Shown: one piece after another, positions 1 through 9,625 of the stretch | How the letters are laid out: each line of letters opens with the position of its first letter | How positions within the stretch are numbered: position 1 is the stretch's first letter | From: Methanomicrobium sp. W14 | Lineage (GTDB): Archaea; Halobacteriota; Methanomicrobia; Methanomicrobiales; Methanomicrobiaceae | DNA length: 64,000 nucleotides | Assembly: GCF_017875315.1 (NCBI RefSeq) | Contig: NZ_JAGGMM010000001.1 | Location: forward strand, 744,001-808,000 | Direction of reading: 5' to 3' | Notes under the pieces: generated by a model | Databases searched by the model: none | Told to the model about the DNA's origin: nothing | What the model saw: only the letters and a program-made list of their open reading frames with translations | Position numbers and translations under genes: made by a program

Positions 1-623
1 TAGGCGTTTATACACGCGTATTCGAGGATTTTGCATTCGTTCCGCTTAATGCTCCCGAAGAATACGTCAAAAGCATTGAAGAGAGATTTGGTATTGAAGT
101 AGTCCAGACTACAATACAGGGAAGCTCGATTATAGGCTCACTTCTTGTCGGGAACAGCAACGGAATAATTGCAAGCGGTCTTGCAACAACCGAAGAATCG
201 GAACTGCTGAAGAAATATGGAAATGTCATGTTTCTTGGCAGAACCATGAACGCTGCAGGAAACATCATTCTTGCAAATGACAGCATAGCAGTTGTCCATC
301 CACGTCTCCCCGACAAGTACGCAGAGAAAATCTCAAAATTTCTTGATGTTCCTGTTGTTATGATGACAATCGGAGGTATCCCCACAGTTGGAATGGCAGC
401 GGTTGCCACCAACAGGGGAATACTCGTAAGTCCCGGTGTAACGGCCCAGGAAATAAGGGAAATTGAAAACATAACAGACCTGCCAGTTGGTACAGGAACT
501 ATAAATATGGGAAGCAGCCTCGTCGGGACAGGGCTTATTGCGAACAGCAGGTCCTATATGGCAGGGATTTCTACAAGCGGATATGAGCTTGGAAGAATAG
601 AAGAAGTATTTGGCTTTGATTAA
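1..623 (+). CDS. eif6: Translation initiation factor aIF6 (5' partial)
   Basis: Archaeal IF6 binds the large ribosomal subunit and stops premature joining to the small one. The frame is open from base 3 and begins GVYTRVFEDFAFVP, the conserved start region of aIF6, so only about a dozen N-terminal residues lie outside the window. About 206 residues are visible, with the glycine-rich pseudo-repeats of the pentein-like fold (GSSIIGSLLVGNSNG, VGTGTINMGSSLVGTG). An internal ATG at 228 is not the start, because homology runs well upstream of it. It heads a co-directional run into rpl LX, a usual archaeal neighbourhood. Confidence 0.95.
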   Translation, partial: GVYTRVFEDFAFVPLNAPEEYVKSIEERFGIEVVQTTIQGSSIIGSLLVGNSNGIIASGLATTEESELLKKYGNVMFLGRTMNAAGNIILANDSIAVVHPRLPDKYAEKISKFLDVPVVMMTIGGIPTVGMAAVATNRGILVSPGVTAQEIREIENITDLPVGTGTINMGSSLVGTGLIANSRSYMAGISTSGYELGRIEEVFGFD

Positions 624-636
624 AGGAGTTATTAAA

Positions 637-828
637 ATGGCAGACCAGAAATTTGAAGTGCAGGGAAACTTTAAAAATGGCTATGACTATCAGCCATTCA
701 AAAAAGTTATCACTGCACCAAACGAAAAACAGGCTTCAGAGAAGATCTACATGATCCTGGGAAGCAAACACCGTTTAAAGAGAAACTACATAAATATTGA
801 CGGAATCAAACTTATCGATGGTGAGTAA
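637..828 (+). CDS. rpl18a: 50S ribosomal protein LX (L18Ae)
   Basis: A 63-residue basic protein of the archaeal L18ae/LX family, a component of the large subunit. It starts MADQKFEVQG and carries KHRLKRNYINI near the C-terminus. The ATG at 637 is chosen because AGGAG (624-628) lies eight bases upstream. A longer frame from 610 would overlap the end of aIF6 and has no ribosome site. Its 3' end overlaps the start of the prefoldin gene, so the two are probably translationally coupled. Confidence 0.92.
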   Translation: MADQKFEVQGNFKNGYDYQPFKKVITAPNEKQASEKIYMILGSKHRLKRNYINIDGIKLIDGE

Positions 829-1252
829 CTTGGAAAAGGTTGACCCTCGTGAAGTACAGATGCTCCAGCAGTACCTAAACGAGTTTGGACAGGAGATAGA
901 GGCATACTCCGCTCAGCTTCAGATGATTGAGCAGCGCAGACTTGAATCCCTGACTGCGGTTGACACAATTAACACAATTAAGGAAAATCCCGAAAACCCT
1001 GTCCTGCTTCAGTTGGGAGGAGGGGCATCGATTAAGGTAAAGCCGGTCGAAAATGATAAAGTCCTTCTCAATATAGGATCTGACATAGTAGTCAAGCATA
1101 CATGCGACTACTCTGCATCCTACCTCAATGACCGCGCTAAGGAAATGGAAGCTCTTGAGAAGAAAATAACAGAATCAATCTCACAGATGCAAAAAAAAGC
1201 AAACGATATCGCAAAAAAGCTTGATGCTGCATACAAGCAGATGAAGGCTTAA
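818..1252 (+). CDS. pfdA: Prefoldin alpha subunit
   Basis: The alpha subunit of the hexameric prefoldin chaperone, which hands unfolded proteins to the thermosome. About 144 residues: an N-terminal helix (MLQQYLNEFGQEIEAYSAQL), a central beta-hairpin segment (LGGGASIKVKPV...NIGSDIVVKHT) and a C-terminal helix rich in Lys/Glu, as expected for the two-helix coiled-coil tentacle. The ATG at 818 overlaps the end of rpl LX by 11 bases; GTG 821 is also possible, and the TTG at 797 looks too far upstream. The LX-pfdA-ftsY order is standard in euryarchaea. Confidence 0.9.
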   Translation: MVSNLEKVDPREVQMLQQYLNEFGQEIEAYSAQLQMIEQRRLESLTAVDTINTIKENPENPVLLQLGGGASIKVKPVENDKVLLNIGSDIVVKHTCDYSASYLNDRAKEMEALEKKITESISQMQKKANDIAKKLDAAYKQMKA

Positions 1253-1284
1253 AAATTGCAGCAGAATATGAGCTCTGATCTGTT

Positions 1285-2394
1285 ATGTTCAAATCTCTTA
1301 AAGATAAACTCAAGGGTGTTTCCAAAAAGTTCGGCTCAAAGATAGACGAAAAAATTGAGAACAGCGATTCTTCGGGGAGTCCTGAAATCAGGTCAACCCC
1401 AAAGAATACAAAAGAGCCCTCAAGTCAGACAAAACCCTCTTCTGAAGTGTTTATACCGGATGAAAAAACCGAATCGCCTGAAACTTTAAATAAACCTAAA
1501 AAGGCATCTTTTGCAGAAAAAGTCCGGGTACTTGTTACTGAAAGAGAAATACTCCTGTCCGAAAAAGACATAAAGGAGCCTCTGGAAGAGCTTGAAATGA
1601 TTCTTCTTGAAAATGATGTCGCTTTTGATGCAGTTGATGAAATCATTTCCCACATGAAAGACGAACTTGTAGGACAGAAGAAAAAAATAAGAACTTCTTC
1701 TGAGGACTTCGTTACAGATGCATTAAAAAATGCCCTTCTGGATGTCCTCGGTGAAGGTTTCTCGCTGACCGGCTATATCCATTCACATGAAAAGCCTGTA
1801 AAAGTCCTTTTTACCGGAGTTAACGGCGCCGGGAAAACCACGACTGTTGCAAAGATTGCCCATTTCCTTAAGAAAAACGGGTACTCGGTGGTAATAGGCT
1901 CAGGTGACACTTTCAGGGCAGGCGCCAACGAGCAGATGAAAACCCATGCCGAAAGGATAGGCGTGAAGGTTATCAGCCACCAGGAGGGAGCCGACCCTTC
2001 AGCAGTCCTCTTTGATGCTGTAAGTTATGCCAAAGCCCACAACATTGACGTTGTCCTCGCGGACACAGCGGGAAGATTTCACAACCGCTCAAACCTGATG
2101 AACCAGCTTGAGAAGATTAAAAGAGTTATGAAACCCGACATTGTTGCCTACGTTGACGAGGCTGTCGCCGGAAACGACGCGGTTATCCGTGCAGAGGAGT
2201 TCAACAATACTGTCGGGACAGATACTGTGGTTCTCACAAAAGCGGATATGGATACGAAAGGCGGCGCTGCAATCTCAATTACCCATACAATCAAAAAACC
2301 TGTCATGTTTCTCGGGGTCGGACAGGGTTACGATGATGTAATACCCTTTGAACCGGAAACTATAGTCAATGAACTTCTTGGAGCTGATGTCTGA
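1285..2394 (+). CDS. ftsY: Signal recognition particle receptor FtsY
   Basis: The membrane-associated SRP receptor GTPase, which docks SRP-ribosome complexes at the translocon. 369 residues: a charged, proline/serine-rich N-terminal A region (about 1-85), then an NG domain. GTPase motifs are clear: G1 [10 protein letters not shown] near residue 178, the insertion-box region GDTFRAGA, G3 DTAGRFHN and G4 TKAD. The C-terminus has [12 protein letters not shown], typical of the FtsY closing motif. Its stop TGA shares a base with the srp54 ATG, so the receptor and its partner GTPase are made from one message. Confidence 0.96.
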   Translation: MFKSLKDKLKGVSKKFGSKIDEKIENSDSSGSPEIRSTPKNTKEPSSQTKPSSEVFIPDEKTESPETLNKPKKASFAEKVRVLVTEREILLSEKDIKEPLEELEMILLENDVAFDAVDEIISHMKDELVGQKKKIRTSSEDFVTDALKNALLDVLGEGFSLTGYIHSHEKPVKVLFTGVNGAGKTTTVAKIAHFLKKNGYSVVIGSGDTFRAGANEQMKTHAERIGVKVISHQEGADPSAVLFDAVSYAKAHNIDVVLADTAGRFHNRSNLMNQLEKIKRVMKPDIVAYVDEAVAGNDAVIRAEEFNNTVGTDTVVLTKADMDTKGGAAISITHTIKKPVMFLGVGQGYDDVIPFEPETIVNELLGADV

Positions 2395-3722
2395 TGCTTG
2401 ACAGACTCGGGTCAGGACTAAAGGACGCCATGAGAAAGCTTGCCGGTAAAACAGTCATCGACAAAGCTGCAGTGGACGAACTCGTAAAAGACCTCCAGAG
2501 AGTACTCCTACAGTCAGATGTAAATGTAAAGCTTGTAATGGGCCTTTCAAAGTCCATCAAAGAGCGGGCTTTAAACGAAGAACCTCCCAAGGGGATGAGC
2601 GTAAGAGAGCACGTCCTCCGGATAGTCTACCAGGAGCTTGTGCGCCTGATGGGTAATGAGTGCGGGATCACACTCGGCCCGCAGACAATCCTTATGGCAG
2701 GTCTCCAGGGCAGCGGAAAGACAACTACAACCGGAAAACTCGCAAGATATTTCCAGAAGAAAGGTCTGCGTGTAGGTGTCATCTGCGCCGATGTCTTCAG
2801 ACCGGGTGCATATGACCAGTTGAAAACCCTGTGCGACAAAGTAAATGTTCCGTGCTATGGGAAATCCGGTGAAAAGGACGCCGTAAAGATTGTCCGGGAC
2901 GGCCTTAAAGAACTCAAAAATTCTGAAGTTCTTTTAATTGATACACAGGGCCGCCACGCACTTGAAGACGAGCTTATTGACGAGATAATAGCATTAAACC
3001 GGCTCACAAAGGCAACACACAGGTGGCTTGTAATTGACGCCGCACTTGGCCAGCAGGCACGTGAACAGGCGGCAAGGTTTCACGAGGCAATCAGTATTGA
3101 CGGTGTAATAATTACCAAAATGGACGGGACCGCAAAGGGAGGCGGTGCCCTGTCGGCTGTCGCTGAAACAGGTTCGGGTATTGTATTCATAGGAAGCGGA
3201 GAGACAATAGAGGATCTTGAGCGCTTCGATCCTGACAGCTTCATATCCCGTCTTCTCGGAATGGGAGACCTGCACGCATTAATGGAACGTGCGGAAGAGG
3301 CCATGGGTGACCAGGAACTGGATGTAAACTCGATGATGAAGGGTAAATTCACCCTCAGGGACATGTACAAACAGCTTGAGTCACTCAAAAAAATGGGCCC
3401 CCTAAAGCAGGTCATGTCAATGCTTCCTCTCGGTGGAATTGAAATCCCCCAGGACGCATTTGATGTAACCGGAAAAAAGATGGAGCGCTATAAGGTCATA
3501 ATGGACTCAATGACAAACGAAGAGCTTGACAACCCTTCTGTTATAAGCGGCTCAAGAGTGCAGAGAATTTCAACCGGCGCAGGAGCGGCGCCTGAGGAAG
3601 TAAGGGAGCTTCTGAAATATTACAAGACAATGCAGCGTACCCTCAAAGGATTCAGAGGAATGGGCGGCGGTAAATTCAATATGCAGCGCATGCTCAAGAA
3701 ATTCGGCGGGATGAAAAATTGA
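2394..3722 (+). CDS. srp54: Signal recognition particle protein SRP54
   Basis: The SRP GTPase that binds 7S RNA and signal peptides. 442 residues: N domain (1-90), G domain with [15 protein letters not shown] near residue 103, [12 protein letters not shown]4 TKMDG, and a methionine-rich M domain from about 300 ([28 protein letters not shown]-like tail [11 protein letters not shown]). The G3 motif reads DTQGRH rather than the usual DTAGR, a substitution worth noting because the rest is canonical. Starts in a TGATG overlap with ftsY and ends overlapping the trmY start. Confidence 0.96.
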   Translation: MLDRLGSGLKDAMRKLAGKTVIDKAAVDELVKDLQRVLLQSDVNVKLVMGLSKSIKERALNEEPPKGMSVREHVLRIVYQELVRLMGNECGITLGPQTILMAGLQGSGKTTTTGKLARYFQKKGLRVGVICADVFRPGAYDQLKTLCDKVNVPCYGKSGEKDAVKIVRDGLKELKNSEVLLIDTQGRHALEDELIDEIIALNRLTKATHRWLVIDAALGQQAREQAARFHEAISIDGVIITKMDGTAKGGGALSAVAETGSGIVFIGSGETIEDLERFDPDSFISRLLGMGDLHALMERAEEAMGDQELDVNSMMKGKFTLRDMYKQLESLKKMGPLKQVMSMLPLGGIEIPQDAFDVTGKKMERYKVIMDSMTNEELDNPSVISGSRVQRISTGAGAAPEEVRELLKYYKTMQRTLKGFRGMGGGKFNMQRMLKKFGGMKN

Positions 3723-4291
3723 TTAAGCGGTTTCTTGTAATCGGGCATAACGCCGTAACAGCAGGTAACTTTTCACTCAATGACATGCCCGGAGGCGCCG
3801 GAAGAATGGACATCCTGTGCAGTTGCATAAACTCCTGCTTTTTTCTGTCTCATTCACTGAGAGATGATGTCGAATGCTACCTTCTCCTTCTTGGAGAGCC
3901 AATGCCTCCAAAAACGATTTTGATTAAGGGCGACGAGGTCAGATATCTCAATCCTGACGAAAGAAGCACCGGATCACTTCTGAAAAAGGCATTAGACCTA
4001 CCTTGCGGGGAAAAATTCCGTGAGTCAACAAAAGGGATATACGTCAAAAGAAGAGGTCTCAAATGCCTTCTGAAAGACTATGAATTCTCGGTTCTCGACG
4101 AAAACGGCAGTGATATAAGAGAGACAGAAAATGCACCCTGCTCGTATATTCTTTCGGATAATCATAATTTTACCGGGGAAGAAGAAGATATGCTAAAAGA
4201 CCTTCCCAGAGTATCGGCAGGTCCCAAAGTCCTGCACGCCGATCACACAATTACAGTAATTCTCAACGAACTTGACAGGAGGGGATTATGA
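3719..4291 (+). CDS. trmY: tRNA (pseudouridine-54 N1) methyltransferase TrmY
   Basis: A SPOUT-class methyltransferase that converts pseudouridine 54 of archaeal tRNA to N1-methylpseudouridine. 190 residues. Family-specific segments: [53 protein letters not shown]. The TTG start at 3719 overlaps the srp54 TGA. The next gene is pus10, the enzyme that makes the pseudouridine 54 substrate, so the two sequential modification steps are encoded side by side with stop and start overlapping (ATGA at 4288). Assignment is by motif recognition. Confidence 0.93.
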   Translation: MIKRFLVIGHNAVTAGNFSLNDMPGGAGRMDILCSCINSCFFLSHSLRDDVECYLLLLGEPMPPKTILIKGDEVRYLNPDERSTGSLLKKALDLPCGEKFRESTKGIYVKRRGLKCLLKDYEFSVLDENGSDIRETENAPCSYILSDNHNFTGEEEDMLKDLPRVSAGPKVLHADHTITVILNELDRRGL

Positions 4292-5541
4292 AAGATATCC
4301 TGGAAGTAACAGAAAAAATCCTTGAATACGGACCAATATGCGATCACTGCCTCGGAAGAATGTACGGGAAAAGCTCGCACGGACTTCTGAACACGCAAAG
4401 AGGCAGTGCAATGAGAATAGCCCTTGCACTGGAAAAAAACGTTCCTTACGAAAAAGAGGAGGATACCTGCTGGATTTGCGGCAACCTCTTCGACAAAACA
4501 GAGAGTTGGGCCGAAAAAATTAAAACCGCTATAGAGCCATACGAGCATGAGACAATCCTTGTAGGGTGCAGGGTCCCTCCGCTTATGTCGGAGAGCGAAG
4601 AGATGATCTGGACGGATCTCTCGCTCACAAATCCCGAACCCCTGAAAGCTGAATTCAACAGGGAAACCGGAAAAGCCGTAAGTGCCCTTACCAAAAGCCA
4701 GGTTGACTTCAAGCGCCCCGATATTGTTATAATCTGCAACCTTTCAACGGAAGAAGTTGAAGTAGAAGTCAATTCACTTTATATCTACGGCAGATATATG
4801 AAGTACGAGCGTGGGATACCACAGACACGCTGGTTCTGCAGGGAATGCAAGGGTAAAGGTTGCGAAAGGTGCAACTTCACGGGCAAAATGTATCAGGACT
4901 CTGTTGAGGAGCTTATAGGGCGCCCGATAATCAAAGCATGCGAAGCTTCCGATGCAATACTTCATGGTGCAGGAAGAGAGGATATAGACGCAAGAATGAT
5001 TGGTACAGGAAGACCGTTTGTTCTTGAAATAGTCAAACCAAGAAAAAGAAGCGTCCCGCTAAATGAACTTGAAGCGCTTGTGAACAAATCCGCAGAAAAC
5101 AGGGTATCTGTAACGTTTGATCACGTAAGTGACAGACATGAGGTGGAAACCCTTAAATCAGGAAAAGCGCATAAAAAGTACAGTATTCTGGTAAAAGTCG
5201 AAGGCGATTTTTCCGTAAATGAGATTAATTCCGCTCTTAACGGCCTGAAAGGAGTGACAATAAACCAGCGCACCCCTGACAGAGTTTCCCACAGAAGAGC
5301 AGATCTTATCAGAAAACGCCAGTGTCTTGATATAGAGTGCAGCGGGATGGAAGACGGTATTTTCCGGATAACAGTTCTCGGGGATGCCGGGCTTTACATC
5401 AAAGAGCTCATATCAGGTGATAACGACAGGACAAAACCGAGTCTGTCAGAGATACTCGGTTGCCCGGCTCAGGTTACCAGTCTTGATGTTATAATGGTTG
5501 AAGGAGTTGTTCCCGAAAACCGGAATGAAATGGAGAGTTAA
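4288..5541 (+). CDS. pus10: tRNA pseudouridine synthase Pus10
   Basis: Makes pseudouridine 54 (and 55 in archaea) in the T-loop of tRNA. 417 residues: an N-terminal zinc-binding part (CDHCLGRMYG and CWICG, paired with CRECKGKGCERC further on), a THUMP-like RNA-binding region, then the catalytic domain. GREDIDARMIGTGRPF carries the expected catalytic aspartate, and HRRADLIRKR is a late conserved motif. ATG at 4288 overlaps the trmY stop by four bases. It supplies the substrate of TrmY upstream and is followed after two bases by rpl21e. Confidence 0.94.
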   Translation: MKDILEVTEKILEYGPICDHCLGRMYGKSSHGLLNTQRGSAMRIALALEKNVPYEKEEDTCWICGNLFDKTESWAEKIKTAIEPYEHETILVGCRVPPLMSESEEMIWTDLSLTNPEPLKAEFNRETGKAVSALTKSQVDFKRPDIVIICNLSTEEVEVEVNSLYIYGRYMKYERGIPQTRWFCRECKGKGCERCNFTGKMYQDSVEELIGRPIIKACEASDAILHGAGREDIDARMIGTGRPFVLEIVKPRKRSVPLNELEALVNKSAENRVSVTFDHVSDRHEVETLKSGKAHKKYSILVKVEGDFSVNEINSALNGLKGVTINQRTPDRVSHRRADLIRKRQCLDIECSGMEDGIFRITVLGDAGLYIKELISGDNDRTKPSLSEILGCPAQVTSLDVIMVEGVVPENRNEMES

Positions 5542-5543
5542 AA

Positions 5544-5837
5544 ATGGCACATCATAATGGTCAGAGAAAAAAAACACGCTATAAATACCAAAAAGATCTC
5601 AGAAAACGTGGCCTCGCACCTGTAACAACTGTTATTCAGCAGTTTGAAGAGGGACAGAAGGTCCATATTGTTGTTGACCCGAGTGTTCAGTGCGGGATGC
5701 CACACAGAAGATTCCACGGGAAAACCGGAACAATTATCGGCAGACAGGGACGCGCATGGATGCTTGAGATTAGAGACGGCAATTCAACAAAAGTTGTTAT
5801 CTCAAGACCGCAACACCTAAAGCCACAGGAAATATAA
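5544..5837 (+). CDS. rpl21e: 50S ribosomal protein L21e
   Basis: A 97-residue basic protein of the archaeal/eukaryotic L21e family, part of the large ribosomal subunit. Diagnostic pieces are the N-terminal GQRKKTRYKYQKDLRKRG, the SH3-like core HIVVDPSVQCGMPHRRFHGKTG, and the C-terminal SRPQHLKP. It begins two bases after the pus10 stop. The L21e-RpoF-DUF655-KsgA order that follows is highly conserved in euryarchaea, which supports the neighbouring small-gene calls. Confidence 0.97.
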   Translation: MAHHNGQRKKTRYKYQKDLRKRGLAPVTTVIQQFEEGQKVHIVVDPSVQCGMPHRRFHGKTGTIIGRQGRAWMLEIRDGNSTKVVISRPQHLKPQEI

Positions 5838-5859
5838 TCATTTTTCAATAGTGATTGGC

Positions 5860-6210
5860 ATGAAAGTAAAAGGAGTATTAGACGAAGAGAGGATTACACT
5901 GCCGGTGTTACGTGAAGAGTTGCTGAAAGTAGAGGCAGCCAGGCTTGAGTCAGGGAAGGAGATGTCTTACGAACTGCGCAGAAGCATTGAACATGCCAAT
6001 CACCTCTCCAAAACAAGCGCTGAAAAATCAAGGGCTCTGGTAGAAAGCCTTCTTGCTCTTGAAAAAATTAAACCCGACATTGCATTTAGAATAGCTACCG
6101 TTATGCCCAAATCAAGGGATGAACTTCGTGCTATATATGCAAAGGAGCGCTTCACTCTTTCAGGTGAGGAACTCGATGAGATTCTCGACCTTGTAATAGC
6201 TCACTTCTAA
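5860..6210 (+). CDS. rpoF: DNA-directed RNA polymerase subunit F (Rpb4-like)
   Basis: The archaeal RpoF subunit, the Rpb4 counterpart, which pairs with RpoE/Rpb7 to form the polymerase stalk. About 116 residues, mostly helical, with the HRDC-like C-terminal helices (KPDIAFRIATVMPKSRDEL, LSGEELDEILDLV). The N-terminus MKVKGVLDEERITLPVLREE is family-typical, so ATG 5860 is preferred to the GTG at 5851, three codons earlier in frame. It sits in its conserved place between L21e and DUF655. Confidence 0.9.
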   Translation: MKVKGVLDEERITLPVLREELLKVEAARLESGKEMSYELRRSIEHANHLSKTSAEKSRALVESLLALEKIKPDIAFRIATVMPKSRDELRAIYAKERFTLSGEELDEILDLVIAHF

Positions 6211-6231
6211 ATCAAAGGGGGGGTTTCTTTG

Positions 6232-6804
6232 ATGAAGACCGATAAAACAGATAAAAAAGAGCTTTATGCAGTTATTATCGATGTCCTTCCAATGACCGGT
6301 ATGAGTGAATCACACCGTCCGCAGTTCAAAAAGGAGCCTATTGTTCAGGCTATGGGCATCGAGCAGTTTAAACTTCTTGAACTTGTCCCAAAGGTTTCAA
6401 CTCTCCAGGCAAACGACAGGGTATACATAGGGGACAAAGAAAGGGATCAGATCGAGAGAGTCAAACGCCGCATCAGCTACAGCGATCTGACACAGACTGC
6501 AAAACTGGAACTTCCATACGCAGTGGAAAGTATAGTTATGGGAAATCAAAAGAAATTTGTTGATTTTTTCAACAAAGCTGTTCCAATTACATCAAAACAG
6601 CATATGCTTCATTTACTGCCAGGTATCGGGAAGAAACTCCTTTGGGAAATTCTGGATGAACGCGGAAAAAAGCCTTTCGAAAGCTTCGAAGACATAAGTG
6701 AACGCATCAAGGCAATCCCGCATCCGGAACAGATGATTATTAAAAGGATTCTGGAAGAGATAGAAGACCCAGGTGTAAAGTATCACCTGTTTACATCAAA
6801 ATGA
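6232..6804 (+). CDS. DUF655 family protein, putative RNA-binding
   Basis: About 190 residues, a family found throughout euryarchaea next to rpl21e, rpoF and ksgA; its biochemical role is not established. The N-terminal half is a small beta-rich domain (LYAVIIDVLPMTG, QANDRVYIGDKERD). The C-terminal half has a helix-hairpin-helix element, LHLLPGIGKKLLWEILDER, which suggests nucleic-acid binding. A purine run GGGGGGG at 6217-6223 acts as the ribosome site and fits ATG 6232 best; TTG 6229 is one codon earlier. Its stop overlaps the ksgA ATG. A role in rRNA handling is inferred from context only. Confidence 0.88.
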   Translation: MKTDKTDKKELYAVIIDVLPMTGMSESHRPQFKKEPIVQAMGIEQFKLLELVPKVSTLQANDRVYIGDKERDQIERVKRRISYSDLTQTAKLELPYAVESIVMGNQKKFVDFFNKAVPITSKQHMLHLLPGIGKKLLWEILDERGKKPFESFEDISERIKAIPHPEQMIIKRILEEIEDPGVKYHLFTSK

Positions 6805-7580
6805 GAGCTCTGCATGACCAGCATTTCCTTTGCGATGATGATGCTGTAAAAAAGATCTCTGAGTTTACTGATGTTAAAGGTGTCAAGGTCCTTGAAATCG
6901 GCCCGGGGAGAGGTGTATTAACAAAGGCTCTTCTTGACAGGGGAGCAGAAGTGACCGCAATAGAGCTTGACGGAACACTGATACCCTGTCTGGAAATTTT
7001 TTTTAAAAAGGAGATTGAGTCCGGCAGACTTAAAATAATTCACGGTGACGCAGCAAAATGCGTACTTCCCGAATTTGATAAAGTCGTCGCAAATCTTCCG
7101 TATTCCGTGTCTTCAAAGATAACATTCAGACTGCTGGGAAAAAAATTTTCAGAAGCGGTTCTTATGTACCAGAAAGAATTTGCGGAAAGAATGATTGCTC
7201 TTCCGGGAACGGCAGACTGCGGAAGGCTTTCCGTAATGGTCCAGACATACGCAAAAGTCATGCCCCTTTTAGAGCTTAAACCCGGTTCTTTTTCGCCGCC
7301 ACCTGAAGTCGATTCGTGGGTTGTAAGGATTACCCCTAAAAAAGAGCTCACCTACCAGATTGATGACAAAGAATTTTATTCAGACCTTGTAAGGGAGCTT
7401 TTTTCACTCAGGAGAAAGACAATACGGAAGGCACTTAAAATATCCTCAAAAAAACTGGGTGAAAAAAATGTCGAAAGGATATTTGAAAACATCCCGGAAG
7501 AACTCCTGCAAAAGCGTCCCGAAGAACTTACGCTGAAGGAATTTTCGTTTATGTCAAACATTGCAAAAATAGCAAAATAA
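6801..7580 (+). CDS. ksgA: rRNA small-subunit dimethyladenosine transferase KsgA/Dim1
   Basis: Transfers four methyl groups from SAM to two adjacent adenines in the 3' terminal hairpin of 16S rRNA, a late check on small-subunit assembly. 259 residues: SAM motif EIGPGRGVLT near residue 33, the acidic ribose-binding position in AIELDG, catalytic motif NLPYSVSS, and the C-terminal helical domain (LFSLRRKTIRKALK) of the Dim1 family. ATG overlaps the DUF655 stop by four bases. It is the last gene of the 1-7580 run; a reversed gene ends 11 bases later. Confidence 0.96.
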   Translation: MRALHDQHFLCDDDAVKKISEFTDVKGVKVLEIGPGRGVLTKALLDRGAEVTAIELDGTLIPCLEIFFKKEIESGRLKIIHGDAAKCVLPEFDKVVANLPYSVSSKITFRLLGKKFSEAVLMYQKEFAERMIALPGTADCGRLSVMVQTYAKVMPLLELKPGSFSPPPEVDSWVVRITPKKELTYQIDDKEFYSDLVRELFSLRRKTIRKALKISSKKLGEKNVERIFENIPEELLQKRPEELTLKEFSFMSNIAKIAK

Positions 7581-7591
7581 AAAGGTGGTTC

Positions 7592-9388
7592 TTAAAATTC
7601 GTCAGGGAAAACTTCTTTTCCTGTAACAGCATCAATGTACACTGTCCTTTCCTCGTATCCGCTTGCAGCGGTCACCCTGAACATGGGGTAATAAAATGTA
7701 TAATAATCCGTAATCTCGGATGTCGGTTCTACAACTTTAAGAACCGTCCTCATGTCACTCTCCTCAACAGTCCTCTTCTCTGTAGTCCCTTCTTCAAGAT
7801 GACCCATCCGAAGGTTCATTTTGACTTCTTTTGGTTTTACCACCGGGAGGGAGTCTGACACAAGAGGCACATATACAGGTTCTTCCGACTCGCCTATAGT
7901 CTCTGAACGGGTAATAAGCCTCTTTTTTTCAAGAGAAGAAATAGATCTTTCAACGGTTTTTTTATCCAGACCGCTTTGCGCTTCAATACCTGCCAAGGTG
8001 TCACCCTTTATCGGCAGAAGGCTTAAAATGACTACAGAGGATTCATCAAGTCCTACATATTCTGAAAAAAAAGACCTGAAACTAAGACCACGGGATAAGT
8101 TAACGCCTGCACCGTTTCTTCCGTCTATTAAAAAAGAAGCTTTTCTGGTTGATTTTTTGAGAATTCCACCGATATATTTTATTGAAACTTTCACAATCGG
8201 GATATAAACCAAATCTGCCGACAACAGCTTTTCACCGGAGCCCAAACCCAATCTGCTTTTTTTAAGCTTTTTAGATGCTGTTTTCAGTGCTTCATCTCTT
8301 TCTACCACAGGAATAACAGCTTCTTTCTTTATTTTTTCAGCAACTAAAGCCTTTTTTTTCTTTGCCTGACTTCCTTTTTGGGATGCTGTTTTTTTTGCAG
8401 GAGACGAAACATGGCCAAGGCTTTTTACGGCGATTGCTTCAGTCACTCTGTCCGTGTCTGTTTCATTTTCAGTAAAGACGTCATTTTCTTTATTACCTGA
8501 GGATACACTATAGTCACCGTCATTTAAATCGTCAATAATATCCACTTCAGGCTCTTCCTGCTCACCAGAATCGTTATCATCAGAGATCTCCCTGTACTCA
8601 AGAACCGGAGTCAGACCACGGTGCTGCGTCTCACGTTTCCCGAACCTCATCTTCGTTTTTTCACGCACGAGATTTCCCATAACAAAGAAATCACCGGGGT
8701 TCAGTGTCGTAAGTTCCTCGACTTCCTGTTTTGAACTGAAAAAAAGACCGACTGCCTTAAGATCATTTTCTATAGAGAGCTTTCCTATTATCTGGTTATT
8801 GCACTGGGAGAGAACATTTTTTGTAACTATAGCAGGCCTCTGAGTTGCAACCATCATTCCAAGACCTCTTTTTCTCCCCCTTCGTGATATTTCCTCTATT
8901 TTTTTTATTGAGTCCTTTGACTGCGGTATAAATTTGTCAGACTCTTCAACGATCAAAAGGTACGGTTTTCTCTGCTCTGTTGCAACGTCATAAAGTGCAT
9001 GGACCATCTTTGTGACACGCGGGATCATTTCAACTTCCGAGACATCGTAAATTACAGGACGGCTCTCCGAAACCGCCCTTTGAAGAATATGCTGGATGTT
9101 GACCTTCTCAATATCATAGTCCATAGTTATTCCGTCACACTCGGAATCCCCGCCTTCCGCACCAATCCACCAGATATTATCGTATTTTTCCTTTAGCGAA
9201 TAATATTCCCCTTCTGTATCGATTAAGCAGAACCCTATATTGTTTCTGCACATTTTTTCACATAAAACTGCAATACTCCAGCTCTTTCCGGCGCCTGACT
9301 GGGCTATTATACAGGTCCTGCCGGTAACAAGCTCCTGGGCATCAATATAAAAATCCCGTCCCCCGGCTTTTCCTATTTTCAATTCCAT
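7592..9388 (-). CDS. HerA-type (DUF87) ATP-binding protein with C-terminal winged helix
   Basis: A 598-residue member of the HerA/FtsK P-loop superfamily. N-terminal ATPase: Walker A AQSGAGKSW near residue 34, Walker B LLIVEESDKF, sensor region RRGRKRGLGMMVATQRP and QCNNQIIGKL. Residues about 260-380 are a low-complexity acidic then lysine-rich linker, followed by a winged-helix-like segment (LAGIEAQSGLDKKTVERSI) and a tail FYYPMFRVTAASGYEERTVY. There is no adjacent nurA, mre11 or rad50, so it is probably not the end-resection HerA but a relative of unknown function. It lies reversed between ksgA and a hemK-like gene, which are often neighbours in other archaea. Confidence 0.85.
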   Translation of the reverse strand: MELKIGKAGGRDFYIDAQELVTGRTCIIAQSGAGKSWSIAVLCEKMCRNNIGFCLIDTEGEYYSLKEKYDNIWWIGAEGGDSECDGITMDYDIEKVNIQHILQRAVSESRPVIYDVSEVEMIPRVTKMVHALYDVATEQRKPYLLIVEESDKFIPQSKDSIKKIEEISRRGRKRGLGMMVATQRPAIVTKNVLSQCNNQIIGKLSIENDLKAVGLFFSSKQEVEELTTLNPGDFFVMGNLVREKTKMRFGKRETQHRGLTPVLEYREISDDNDSGEQEEPEVDIIDDLNDGDYSVSSGNKENDVFTENETDTDRVTEAIAVKSLGHVSSPAKKTASQKGSQAKKKKALVAEKIKKEAVIPVVERDEALKTASKKLKKSRLGLGSGEKLLSADLVYIPIVKVSIKYIGGILKKSTRKASFLIDGRNGAGVNLSRGLSFRSFFSEYVGLDESSVVILSLLPIKGDTLAGIEAQSGLDKKTVERSISSLEKKRLITRSETIGESEEPVYVPLVSDSLPVVKPKEVKMNLRMGHLEEGTTEKRTVEESDMRTVLKVVEPTSEITDYYTFYYPMFRVTAASGYEERTVYIDAVTGKEVFPDEF

Positions 9389-9625
9389 ATATTCTCGTCT
9401 CTCGATAATTAGATTCTAAAGCTTTTAACAATATTTGTTTACATAAACTTTTAGACAATATACACCGACTGACAGAAAATGCATCAAAAACCTTTCCCCC
9501 AAAAGGAAAAATTTCTGTTATGTCTCAGTTATATAATTAAAGACCATAAATGTAAGCATAGTAAAGACCGGCGTTAACCAAAGTAATTCCTGGTGCTTAA
9601 AATAAAGACGATTCAGGATTAAGAG

